DNA of 64,000 bases from Trichoplax adhaerens (Eukaryota; Placozoa; Uniplacotomia; Trichoplacea; Trichoplacidae). Position numbers and translations under genes: made by a program. The notes under the pieces were generated by a model. The model worked only from the letters and a program-made list of their open reading frames with translations, searched no databases and was not told where the DNA came from. Positions 24,801 to 37,900 of the stretch are shown here, piece after piece. Where the stretch lies: the NCBI RefSeq assembly GCF_000150275.1, contig NW_002060944.1, positions 9,014,159-9,078,158 of the forward strand. The letters are read 5' to 3'. The stretch's first letter is position 1. Each line of letters starts with the position of its first letter.

Positions 24801-27800
24801 TGAACTATATTGACTAATAATCGTAAAGTACCAGTACTAACGATAAGTTGACTTACTAGTTGATTTTCTGAAATTACTTTATAGCTTATCCTTGGTCACC
24901 TAAAGCAATTTGATCTATCCTTATTAAATACCTGTGATAACGAAGAAATGGTTCCGCTGCATTATGCAGCAGATCATTGCCATTTAGAAATTTGTCAGCT
25001 GTTGGTAAGATCTAAGTAATAATGGTTAAGATGATATCGTAATAGATTAAAATCTAAAGTTTTCAGAAGTTTTATTAAGCGTTTTTAACCTAACACTGCT
25101 TTCAAATGTAAGATTCAGCATGGAAGTGAAATATCACTTCAGGCCAAGGATGGCAGTACACCTTTACATTTAGCCGCTTATCGTAAACAAATCCATATTT
25201 CAAAGTTCTTATTATCCGTCGGTAATTATTACTCGACTAATCAATCGTGCATCATTTAATACCTTCAAACCATCAATTGACAGCTATATTTCTCTCTGCT
25301 TTATTCCTTTAGCAACTAAGCATAAAAATAATCATTTTGTGGATATTCGCGATAACGATGGTAAAACTGCTCTCTATATCGCTATTGAAATGAATCATTA
25401 CGAGGTTATAACGCATTGCTAGTATTAATACATTATTAAACAACATATTTTAACTTATTAACATTTTCTGTGGAGTAAAATATTCAATAAATCAAACGTA
25501 AATGAATGGAATATGTTTCTTTATAGATGATAAAATTATGTCTGGATCATGGAGCTAGTCCAATACAAATACAAGATATGGAAAATTTGATGTTTCAGCA
25601 GGTGAACAAATCTTTATTATTCTCATGAAATTATTCATATTAGCATTCCTAATAAACGTATACCAGCTGTTGTTTTTTGGATTAACAATAAGCATTTTAC
25701 TTTTATATTTTATATATCTAGGGCAAAACAAAGCCAATGCTACACCTTGCTGCTAATAATGGAAATATTGATATAGCCAAGTTACTTCTGAATCATGGCG
25801 CAAAAATAGATAGTCTAGACGAGGATAATTATACAGCAATGCATTATGCAGCCTTAGGAAACCATGCAGACATGATTACTTTCTTACATGAACAGGTAAT
25901 AAAGTAAACACTCTACTGTACAAATAAAATAAAGCAAATATTCCAGGGAAAGATTGAACTTTTGCTATTTTCATTTTCATTACTTATAACTCAATAGATA
26001 GCAATTTAACTATCAAAATACAGATGAAGCAATATTCACTTATAAAAATTAATTACTTAAACTGTAAGAAACTACTCTTGACTTGTTTGTTGCCCATAAA
26101 TATTTATTGATATAGAATGCGCAATGCGTATTTGTGTATGGGTTAGCTCAGAAAGTCATCCAATCATCTTTATAAATTTTACCTTTATTCCTGATTGCAT
26201 GTTTGAAAGTATTCAGGAATAGTATCTCATTTCTAATTTATTCCATTCTTCTACCGGCATATGGTACAGTAAAGTCAATCATCCATAAATATTGCCATTT
26301 GAAACACGAATCGACCCTCATATTCGTTATATAACACAATATAGCTAGAATTTAGCTGTAGGGACGCTTCCAAATTTCTTTTAAATTTGGTATTAATATA
26401 TGAAGATTTAATTATTTGCGGTATATTTGGTAGGAATGAGAATACGAATATTCCTTCACATATCTAGTATGAAAATATTCGCGATCTCAAGCTAGAAAAA
26501 GACCGAAATAATTATATTACAATTCAGCAAGTTAAATTCTAATGCAATAATCTATAATACATTATACAGGGTCTATTTTTGGATCATATCTGCAATAAAG
26601 GGACGACTCCGTTACTTTTATCCATCCAGAAGGGATACATTGAAGTATCTTGCAAACTATTAAATTTAGGTGCTAATATATCAGTGGTTGATACAGAAAA
26701 GAGGACATGCTTGCATTTCGCAATTTATTCTCCGGATACAAATATTTTGCAGATGCTGCTCAAGGTCAGTATTATTCCCTATGAGCTAGCTCTTAGCTTA
26801 CTAATTTATTTTAAAAGACAAAAAATCATTTAACCAAAGACAAATTTCTTTTCATCATATTCTAGAATGGTGCTGCATCTCTTATTAATAATCAAGATAG
26901 TAAAGGCTATACTCCTTTTCTTGCATCAGTTCGTAATAGAGATTCAAAAGTTAGTCATATTCTAGGTGGAATCTTTCGGGCTAATCGAAATAATTTTATA
27001 GTGATATTGAATCCAAATTCTCTTTGATTCGTAATTATCAATTATCGTAGGTTATGAATCTACTACTTGATCATGGCGCAAATGCAGCCACGCTGAATAA
27101 AAATGGCGATAATTTTTTGCATCTCTCTGCTATCCATGATTGTCATCATCTAATCAAACAGTCAATAAAATTTGTTAAAACTACTATTAATGTTAAAAAT
27201 AATGATGGAAAAACTCCATTACATATCGCTGCACGCCTAGGTTACAGTAAAACAGTCGAAGTTCTTCTAAGGTGTGGTGCTTACGTCAATACTTGGTGAG
27301 TATATCAAGAAAAATGCATCGTTTAAAATTTGTCAATAGATGTCAATATTTAAACTCTTTATAAATAAATTTTTCCTAAGTACAAATTGCTGCTTTTCAA
27401 TTTTACAGTCATATCATATAGTAAGCTATAATTATGTTACCCATTTAATTCTAGTGACATTATGGGGAATACTCCATTGCATGATGCAGCAGAAGCCAAT
27501 CAAATGGCCGTCGTCGAAACATTGATAGACCAGAAAGCAGCAGTTAATTACACGAATCGGAAATTGGTAAGTTTGCACACGACATAAAATTTATTCGTAA
27601 TTCTTAATTACTTAAATTAAATATTTCATAAAAGTGAAATTACACCTAGTGACTCTCAATTCATTACTCACAGAAGACTATAAATTAATTAGAACTAAGC
27701 AGAAAGTTTTAAAACGAGATCAGCGTCAGATACTGAGAGCAACTAATTTCAAAATAGTGGCTAAAAATAACTTAAGATTTGTAATTTATCTCATACTAGT

Positions 27801-30800
27801 TAGATTGATAACAGCCTCATGCATGTACTGTATATAGAATATATTTAAATGATGTTAAAATAGCTACTAGATAAAATAATATTTGCTCGTTTTGTCTAGA
27901 TATTTTTTAAGAACTCAGTGATTCCCTAATAACTAAGTTTCCTGATAAACTCTTTAATTAAATTCAACCAAATATAAACTTATAAGTCTTAAAACTTCAA
28001 TCAATCGCATTTTATTATTTAAATTTCTCCAGCTTTACAGAAAGTATTGTTATCTAGAACTTACTAAAAAGGCTTTGTATTTGCAATTTAAAATAACATT
28101 TAAAATTTTTAATTATATTTTAAGTATTTACAAATCAATTACCTATTGACTTATTAGGAAACACCTCTACACTTGGCTTGTAAGCAAAATGCTCTTAACG
28201 CCGTCAAAATCTTGATAGCAAATCATGCAGATATTTCTATCACAAATACAGCTGGGCATACCTGCTTTAATATTGCTATTGAAAACAGTAACACAGAGGT
28301 GGCACTTGAAATGATAAACAGTGATAAGTAATTAATCTATCCTCCAAATTACTGCTAGAACATTATTATTTACACAATATCTCCTGCAACTAAAATATTC
28401 TGATCAAGTTTCTGCTATAACTTTGTTAACTGCACTAATTGACACATATAGTTGGAAGGCAGTTATGGAGCATCGAGGCGCTGATGGTTATACACCTATG
28501 AAACGTTTAATTGAAAAGATACCTGAAGCAGCACAAGTAAGATTGAATATCAAATACTAAATAGAGTATATACTATATCTCTGTTCATTCAATAGCCCAA
28601 AAATGATCAGATATAATTGTATACTGTATCTTTAGAATCAAAATCCTAACTATTTTTATAAGCTTTTACATCAAATACTTTTCAGGCGGTATTGGATCGA
28701 TGCATAGTGCAGTCTAATCATTCCGAAACTCATCCTGATGCTTTTGTATGAATTTATGTATTTGTAAATGTATATATTAATTTTATGTATTGTTTTTCCA
28801 TTTGATTTATAAAAACATATATTATAGCGAAGTTAATCAATGCAACTAATTTTAGTAAAGCCATTTATGACACTCAAGGATCTGATGATTTTACCAATAT
28901 AGTACTGAAGTACATATAATTTATGTAATCATTTAGATCACATTCAATTATGAATATATTGAGTCTTCTCCAGAAAAAACTGAATTAAAAGAAGTTCAAG
29001 ACAACTATTTAGCAATTTCGGTAAAAAGCCAAATGTTTTAAAATTGCAATAGTTAAAACCCGATAATATGAAACATAAAATCATAAATTTAGATTATTCT
29101 ATCTAGTTTTCTTATATCTATGATAAATGCAAATGATTACTTATAACTTGATACAGTCGCAAATACCTTAGCTTCGAAATTTTAGTTTGTTAAAAATAAT
29201 CAATGAGTTAGCGTCTATAATATTCGCTAACCCAATTTATTTTGTAAGCATTTAAATGCAAAGATATTAATATTAAAGATATATGTATGTAGTTCTTTAT
29301 TCTAGATTATTAATCATTATAGCTGAAAAAGTAACAGTAGTAAATTAGTAAAGCATTAAATAGCAAATGATAGTTTTATGCATTTATAGATATTCAAGGC
29401 AGTTATTCTGTACCTTCTGTATAAATACCATACTCGTCCGAAAATTGCTTTATTTAGCTCACAATTTCTATGATAAATTTACAGACTATCCTGTGGCTTT
29501 TAAATATAGCGTTTAGGAACGTATAAAGATCAGTAATATTTAGTATTGGCAATCAAGAGTTATCGGCCCTTAATTAGAAAGGTTAAAGAAACAACTATAA
29601 AATCATAATTCATTCACTGCATTGCACATCAATGTAGTTAGACCAAATAGTATATTTACTTGCCTTTTCCTTAATTTCATGAAATCAAACCATTTAATTT
29701 TATAATTATTATGTATGTCAGCAAGGAAACAGATCTTATCAACATTAATAACTATTATTTTTCCTCAATAGAGTATGGTCGAATATAACCGAGATTCCCT
29801 GCTGTGTCATCCACTCATTATGGCATACAGAATGGATAAATGGTAAAAAAGTTGCCTTTTAATACAACAAAATTTCAATTGAATATTTCTACTGAAACTA
29901 TTAATTTCATTTATAAACCTCTTACAGGAAAAATGGTATAGGTGCCACTTTCTACTTTCAAATACTCTTATATATCATTTTAATATCCGCATATGTAGTA
30001 ACTATGGGAATTGACCTACTTTGCAATTCACCCAATGCAACAAACAACTCCTATCTGGTATTTGTTTACATCAAAAATAAAGATTATTTTATACATTAAT
30101 GAGGATCTCTATTGATCACGTCCTTTCTTCCTATACAGAATCGCACATATATAAAAAAATTTATCTATTACAGATCTTTCGGAATAAAAATCAATAGCCC
30201 AATATAAGTTGCATTTATCTTTTCGTAGGATTGCAAAACGGTTCCTCCAGGAGTGGTCGAAGCTGCACCAATATTAGTCCTAACGTTTGGAGCAATTGTA
30301 TTCACAACTCATAGTATCCACTTCTATTTAAGAGTAAGCAGTATAACATATTATTTACTCCACGATCATGATAAAATTTAGTTAATAATTTTTAGAGACC
30401 TGTATTAAAACAGAAAAAAAGAAAGTTATTTCAGTCGTTCAAATAAGAAATACATTTCAAAGTAATAAATTTTATGGCTTATAACTTTATTAAGCCTAAT
30501 AAATATCTTGGAGCAATTCTCCAGTTTACTATATGTCTACGAGATACTAAGACTTAGAGATAAAAAGTTCAGGGATAAATTATATTAATTTTACAGTTCA
30601 AATTAAAATTGCATGAATATTTAGAAATATAAATATCTTTTATTATATTCTGATAGCATTTTAAATAGATTACAGATAATATTTTAACTTTTATGTCTAA
30701 GACTTGTTACATTTAAACCTCGTAGCCAATGGAGGCCCTGAAAAGTTCTTCTGTCAACATTGCTGAAACTATGATTGGGTTTTGTTCAGTTATATTTGGT

Positions 30801-33225
30801 ATTTTATCGTTAGTCTTTGGTAGTAATATAATCAACTCACAGGCTGGTGCTTTACTTATATTTGCGTCATTAATGGTCATAATAGTTCAATTACAGAGGT
30901 AAATTTTAATTCCCTCTCATTTTTTGTTATAATTTCAAATAATGCAATCTGCATCCATGAAATGGCTATATCTTACTTTCAATGCCTTTATAACTAGAAC
31001 ATCACTTCTTGGTAATTATATTCTCATGTTTTTAACCGTCTTGAAGACGGTGTGTAAAGTCATGGTATTAGTTTTTATGATTCTCATCATATTTGGAGTA
31101 TCTTTCCAGTTTGCGTTTAATGCTGCTGAAGTAAGTATACTATATAAATTATTAGATATTACTTAAATGACAAAATTTTAATTCTGATGATATAAAGAAT
31201 AATAATGCTAATGCGTAAGCCACAATCAATCGATCAATAGGTTACTCCATTCAACGAACTGATTAGATCAGCTCTAAGTATCATAGTTATGTTCCTTGGA
31301 GAAATTAATTTCTTTGAGATATTTGAACCAAAACTTCGTGGACTACCAGCTGCTCATCTAATAGCTATAGGACTTTTACTAATTGCCTTTATTGTACTCC
31401 TGAATGTTACTCTTACCAACTTATTGGTAAGTTCGCTTCTATTTTACTTCTACATTGGACAAAAAATTTTCTGTCCTCTCTAAGTAAATCTTATAGCGTT
31501 CAATATTGTATTATAGCGCCTGAATTACGTAGTTTAACAAGTCATGAACTTTTTTATTTATTCCAGTCGCTTATGCTCAAAAAGGAATTAAATTTTGTGC
31601 AAGCTTTCAATTTAGTTTCTGACTGCATTTGAATAGTATCAAACAAGTAGGATTATGATGAAATTAAATTAGAAGCCCAAGTATAAATCTTCGGATCTTA
31701 ATTTGTTCGTGACAAACATTGCTGTTGCATTTGAGTCAACAGCACAGCAAAATATAACCGAATGAGCTATAATTCCCGTATTATCATTTACTATAATCTT
31801 GAATAAGTAATACATAAATTAATTTTAACTAATGAAACTTAATTTAAAACACAACCATAAATTTTCTTATCTTAATCTAGTTTTGACAGGCATCACAAGT
31901 ACATTTGCGTCAATAGCTTAGAATTTTATGTAAATTTCAAGCTAATCGTTACTTTATACTGTACTGTGACTGAGCTAGTGAAAAAGAGCAGGTGATAAGA
32001 TTGAACTAATAACGGCAAAATTGAGCCGAATTAGACAACAATCCCGTAAGATCATTGGCTGTAATTTCTAATAAAAACACATAAATTAATTTGTAGCAAA
32101 ACCAGAGTAAAGATTATTTTTCTTCCACTACCACTACAATAACTATTTTCAACTTAGAAACTACTTTACGACAGTGATCAACTAATCTAATACCACGTAT
32201 TAAAATAATATATCCTTCATGCTACTAAAATTGCTTCTATACAACATATTAAATTAACTATTTTGAACTATTCCTTTAAAAAAAATTAGAGTCACAGAAT
32301 TAAATTAAACAATCTTTTCTCTTTCTTTAAAAACAATAATTTTAACATCCCAGAATGAAATTGCACGGTCTTGGCTCTTTCTTAAAAAAAATAATTCAAA
32401 ATTACAGAGTGAGAATACTTATCATTTGCTCTTTAATTTCTTTTAGACTGCTCTAGCTGTTGGCGATATCAACGAATTGCAGCAGACTGCTAAAACAAAT
32501 GGTATTATCCATGCGTTGGTGCTAATTGATGAGGTGAATAAACATTCTCTAACATTCTTAAGAAAAAAACTCTACAAGCCGCTTAGTGTTTATCGGATTC
32601 AAGGACCGAAGGGTAAATTTAGAAATGTAAGCAGCGTAATATTTTTATTCAGACATATATCAATAAGTTTATATAGCCTATTGAGTTTCCTGATACATTC
32701 AATCCAAGGTACTGTACACACTGTAATACTCATAGTCATATTGTTACAAATGAAACTGTGTCAAGAGATATTCCTTCGATATTCTCCTAATTGATCCTAG
32801 CATAACTACCCGGATATTGTGCTTAAATTGTCAAATATTATTGTCTTATGCTAATTCTTTACAATTATTCTCGATAGTACTTATGGAGCAGCATGTCAGA
32901 AAGTGCAGCTCTTGTGAAATGTACTCAGGACAGATTTTCAACGATTCGAAATAAAAATCGTCCATTAAGCAAATTGCAATCAAATGATGAAGGAATTGCC
33001 TGCAACGATGTGTATGTAGACTGAACATAAATGAAATTCTTTCGGCATTAATTTATGTTCATTTTATCTAACTATGATTGATCTACATATTACCTTACAT
33101 ATATTAACATTAATATGAGATAAATTTTTAAAATTAGGCATGCGAAGCTGAACGAATCTATTTCTGAGCTAAAGCAGATGATAGATAACTTAAAGGCTAA
33201 GTTTGATGCTTTAGCAAGACCTTGA
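21860..33225 (+). CDS. TRPA: TRPA1-like ankyrin-repeat cation channel, tandem copy 1 (25 exons, 1131 aa)
   Basis: TRPA channels are tetrameric plasma-membrane cation channels sensing irritants, heat or cold. Exons: 21860-22099, 24253-24430, 24527-24705, 24885-25004, 25119-25221, 25313-25404, 25527-25601, 25722-25895, 26570-26764, 26866-26949, 27051-27295, 27455-27566, 28158-28327, 28452-28536, 28686-28745, 28937-29020, 29772-29842, 29928-30057, 30229-30333, 30726-30898, 30998-31130, 31241-31426, 32447-32626, 32878-33011, 33138-33225. Phases agree and the frame is open to TGA. About 16 ankyrin repeats span residues 81-656 (TPLHIAARLG). The pre-S1 part has SMVEYNR. S1 is near 762-785, S2 810-830, S3-S4 in exon 20, S5 in exon 21 and the pore in exon 22 with MFLGEINF (Gly956, Glu957). 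S6 is followed by LAVGDI, and a coiled coil ends the protein (1104-1131). The S1-S2 loop has N-glycosylation motifs (NAT, NNS). The length fits the family. The ATG is supported by the same opening MIKP in copy 2. Candidate AATAAA lies at 33619. Confidence 0.94.
22385..23075. repeat. Diverged tandem duplication in intron 1 of TRPA copy 1 (offset 359 bp)
   Basis: Phrases such as TCTACAGGATATT (22415) and TCTATAGGATATT (22774) recur in the same order through the whole unit, including CTTTTGATTGGGAAAT against CTTTTGATTAGGAAAT. Two full copies are visible with many substitutions. Confidence 0.85.
23234..23781 (+). mobile_element. Solo LTR in intron 1 of TRPA copy 1 (548 bp), ACCAG target-site duplication
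   Basis: It begins TGTTACAGTGTTATAG and ends GAGCTGTTTGTTAACA. ACCAG flanks both sides (23229-23233 and 23782-23786). It is a diverged, shorter relative of the 630-bp copies, sharing for example CATGGAAATGTTCCGT, GGACATATCGTAATCTGACT and ATAATAAAGAG. It sits between exons 1 and 2 in the same direction as the gene, so its polyadenylation signal (AATAAAG near 23600) could in principle cut the transcript short. Confidence 0.88.
31758..32100. repeat. Diverged duplication in intron 22 of TRPA copy 1 (offset about 277 bp)
   Basis: Ordered matches such as ACATAAATTAATTT (31812 and 32089) and AATTCCCGTA against AATCCCGTAA show an old direct duplication. The copies are partial. Confidence 0.55.
32280..32446. 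repeat. Three short tandem units (about 56 bp) leading into the exon 23 acceptor
   Basis: CACAGAATTAAA (32293), CCCAGAATGAAA (about 32349) and TACAGAGTGAGA (about 32404) each start a unit with a CTCTTT-rich tract. The last tract is the polypyrimidine tract of the exon 23 acceptor. Confidence 0.6.
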
Positions 33226-34973
33226 ATGATTCTAACCAAGAAAATTTTAAAGCAACTACATTCATTGAAGCATGTACCGTACTTAGTGCATCTTATTTCT
33301 CGCAAAAAATTGTAAATATTTAGATAAATACATTGATGATATGAAATAATATATGCTTGTAAATCAATAAGTACATGACTCTACAAATTGGCGAGGACAA
33401 ATGATGACTTTAATGTAGAAAATCAAATACATGCTAAGCTATTAATCCATTTCAATGATTTATTCATGTTTAAATTAAAATATATGAGCGAACATAAATG
33501 TACCAAACGCAAATTTTTTAATATTTTCATATTCCAGATCAATAATTTCATTATATGCCTCTTATTGATCCAGAAAGATGAGGCAAGTGCTCTTGATTCA
33601 AATTCCGTATTTTATCTTAATAAATTAGTGTTTTTGTTACGACAAAACCACTAAGAATATGAGATCAACGAAAACTATCTCTATTCTTTCTTTAAGCTAC
33701 CTATCATAATTAGAAAAAAAACATGGAATATAAAAAACACTACAGTATCCGATTGCATTGCTAATATTATTTTTATTCTTGAAAGAATATGAGACCGATC
33801 AGAACCATCTCTAATTATTCTCTAAACTTTATATCATAATTAGAAAACAGAAATGACGTAGACAAACACTACTTATACAATGATGTATTCGACTGCAATA
33901 CTAATACTGCTATTATCACTACATGACAATAAGCTATGTCATATTATTACTAACTATGTCATTATCCAAGCAATAAAAAATTGTTATTTCTGAAGCTATA
34001 CTATAAATGGGTTGACTTTTAATTATACTAATGTTCCATAATATAGCCTAAGATAGTGGTTACAGTCTGTACTTAATGGTAGGACATCTATGGTCAGTGT
34101 CTAAGTTGTGCTGTAGGTAATTGTGGACGAGGAAAGACCTTAAGATATCTTCGCAGGTTTTATTTCACGTTGAAATTCTCAATTTATGACAAGAAGATTG
34201 AGTAGGACCAAGGATTAAGTGAAAGTATAATTACTTGAAAGACAGAAATAATTCTGAATAGAAGACTGCAACACTCATTTACAGTAATGATCTGCGTTCA
34301 TTGTAAAGTAGATTTAAATTACAGTTATTTCTTCGCTTAATATCACAAACATCAATTTTTCACTTTAATTCTTTAGAAAAATAATCTTAAACATTACTAT
34401 TATGATCTAGCTTTATAAATGCATATCAGGCAAAAGCAAGAGATCGCAACAATCTGTTACTACGGGTAATAACAACAATTATCTATCAGTATGCCGTATA
34501 TTATACCCACAGCGTAAATTAAAATCATGTTATTCATGCGAGATGTTGATTTCGTTATAAAGCTACAGTAGCTGTTGAACTACCGATAACATTGAGATAC
34601 CAATCACTGAAATTGTTCCTATTGAATGATTTAGATAATAATGTGACTGCTTAAGAATGTAACAAAATGAATTATTCATTATGATATCACAATGAGCTAA
34701 TTAACTTTAACAATAATTATTAATGGTGACAATTACTTTATCTTTGCATTGGACTTATTTATTGTTCTGAAAAGTAAATTGCTATATCATATAAGATTGG
34801 GGTAATACTATAGTTGATTTCATCACATTTTTAGTCCTTTTAATATTCCTTACGGACCAAAGACGGACTGTTGTAAGCTGTGTTCTAAGGAGATTTTATT
34901 TAAGTTTGATTGCATCTGCTACTATTCTCTTTATTTTGAAGTCTGTATACGGCAATTTTCTTAGTAATAAATC
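33226..34973. other. Spacer between TRPA copies 1 and 2
   Basis: It holds the 3' untranslated end of copy 1, a 130-bp tandem duplication (33654-33910) and presumably the promoter of copy 2. The open frame at 33388-33654 has no start ATG in a good setting and no recognised domain, so it is not called. Confidence 0.5.
33654..33910. repeat. Two-copy tandem duplication (offset 130 bp) 3' of TRPA copy 1
   Basis: AGAATATGAGATC (33654) and AGAATATGAGACC (33784) open two units that both continue with ATCTCTA, TATCATAATTAGAAAA and a later CACTAC word. Confidence 0.8.
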
Positions 34974-37900
34974 ATGATTAAGCCAATCTTATCAAGAAAT
35001 AGCGAGGACAAATTATTCTATCGACGTGACGTTAGTTATAGAAACAATCGAAGTATGGAAATGGGAACTATACCCGAGCAAAGCAATAATTACACTTCAT
35101 CAGCAAATCCTTTTAGCTCGAAATTTGTTGGAAAAATCAGAAAAACCTATCGACCAACCCTGTCTAGAACAGCGACAACTAACTTTGTCGATCCTGACAT
35201 GCTACCACTATATCAGGTCTGTCTTAACTGAGTAATTATTAATTTAAAAGTATTTCAAGTACATGTAATCAATGCTCGTTTATTTCAGTCGTAATTTTTC
35301 GATTAATTAGACGATAATGGTAGAAAAAACATTTTCATATGGAATTTATCGTCTTATTTGAAGTCAAAGTTCTTTTCACAGTTCAGTTACCTTTTAACTC
35401 TTAATTGGAACTGTTTATATGCCTTAATTTGCGCTAGATTTTACCCTTTAAATTTTTTATAACATATCCTCTGACTGACTTATAAAGTAAAAATCCATCT
35501 AAAAAGTAAAATCCCACCAAGATGGCTTCTAACTACATAAAAAATAATTACGAGGGTTTATAGCCGATTTCTAACTCTATAATATTCTAAGAATTTAATA
35601 ATCGGAAAGAAATACAGTTTTGTTAATTATAAATTTCTTTCAAAAGCCTTGATATCAGCCTAAATGAATAGATGGATTTCAGTGCGGTACTCAATTGAAG
35701 TCTAATTTTTAAGACTGTACAGTACTAGCAACGGCAATTATAAAAGTTTATATTCTTTACCTATCACTAAGAGTAGACAAGCTACTCTCTACAATATTTT
35801 GAAATGGTGTTTAACCTAAATTTGTTTCAGTTGCTAAGTTTTTGTGCTATGTAATTATACATTTGTTAGTAGATACTGTAGATAGAATTTATCAGTTTGG
35901 AGCTAACTGAGTTTGTAATGCTTATAGTTTACATTTGCACATAGCGATAAATATAATGGTCGTTTACTACATTCTATGCAGGAACGACTTTATAAACATA
36001 AACTTTTAGTTTAATAACCACTTACGTTATCTAATTTACTTAATAGATAAATCGAAGCGATCAGTCTGAATCCACTTCAGTTTTAACCCTGTCACTAGGA
36101 ATTGACTGATAGTCCCCGTTTACTAGCTCAAAATATCAGATCATTTCTTCATCATAAATAAAGTTCAACTTAATTGAAAATACCGCCCTAAATATAGATT
36201 AAATAAAAATTTTTAATTTAATAATTATGCTATCTAGTCCATTTAATAGATAATTCGAGGCAATCATTCCGAATCCAATTTAGTTTCTGACCCTATCACA
36301 AGGAGTGGGATTAATAGTCAGGTTTTCCAGTCTAAAACATCAGATCTTTTCTCATGATATTGTTATATCAATGCAGGTCAATTTAACTGAAAAAATTGCC
36401 CAAACTACAGGTTATTGCCGTCGTGAGCGAATTCTAATGTCATTGCCACGCCTTGATAATTACATTAAACATCTGTCATTTACAGTGCAAGCAGTTTTTT
36501 TTATATCCTTCCGTATTGTTATTATTATTAATTAGTTCTAGTTCTAAAAGTACATATCTTTGACATATTCTATCGTTAACATTATCGAATTAAAACCACA
36601 AGTATTTCTTTGTTTCGATGATGATTATCACTCAGTATTCATTTATTTTGAAACCATTCTTAATAGCTTTAGCCTTTTAAATTTTATGAGAAAAGATAAT
36701 CGATTTATTATTCTTAAAGTTCTAAAAGTCAACATTTAGCATGTACCTTGTCTTTTATGATTCTACATATAGCACGTACGTAACTGCGAACTTAAGTGAT
36801 CCTTCTAAATTGAATCAACTTTAGCAGCATTCAATTAATTTTAAGACATTGATAATGATAGCGAGATAATATAAAAATTGTCAACAATTAGTAGATGTAA
36901 TTAACTTCTATCCTTAATTAGTTAATCTGTGTCAGTAACATCCTTAATTAAAGTCATCAGTAGCTAGAAAATGGCTTTTGCATTTCGTTTTACACTTAAT
37001 TTAAAACAAATGATAATAAACTTTACTTCTTTTCACGACGGTCAATTTCATTATCCTACCCTTGCTCCTTCATTTGAACCTTCATAATGGCTTGTTAACG
37101 TGATTAATCTTCAACTTTAAGACTTTTTGAAATCGATATGATCACACAGGCTTGTAAAATCGGGAATTCAGAAAAAGTAAGAGCAATTCTAGGCAGGAAA
37201 TACAAGAAATCCGATCGAAAGACTAACAAACTCATTAACACCTTGGATGAACAGTTGTTAACTCCAATACATCATGCAACCATGAATCAACATATTGATA
37301 TTATAACATATCTCTTATCCAAAGGCGCCAGTAAATTCTATATTTAATCAACGTTTATATGGTTCAGTAGACTTTCAATTTAGCCCTGTTGTCTATCTTA
37401 AATTAAAGAAATTTAATTATTTCAGATATTGATGCTATCGGTGGACAATTAAATAGAACACCTTTACTCATGGCAATCGAAGCAAATCAATCTAAAGCTG
37501 TCCGTCATCTACTCGATAGAAATGCAGATATTTTGGCCAAGGATTGCAATAATCAGCATGTGCTCCACCTTGCCGCTCAGCAAGGCAATATCCAAATAGC
37601 ACAGGTAAGTAGCGTTCTCAAAAATTAAATATCGTCTGGTGGAGTGGCCTCCAACTAGATCAAATGGTCACTGAGCTATTACACCATGTTTTAATATCAA
37701 ATACGAACATTAAAATGTATTTATTGCTCAATCTTATCGTCTAAGGTATAACTAAAAGATCTTTATGCCACACGTACCCTGTTTTTATTTTCTAGGCTAT
37801 TCTTGATCACCTCAAACACTATGACATTTCCTTACTAAACGATGGTGATAATTATGACATGACGCCATTGCACTATGCGGTTGAAAATGGTCATTATGAG

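Noticed and set aside
33388-33654. 88-codon frame after TRPA copy 1
   Set aside because: Starts on a non-ATG codon, has no domain, lies in the probable 3' untranslated region and abuts a tandem repeat.
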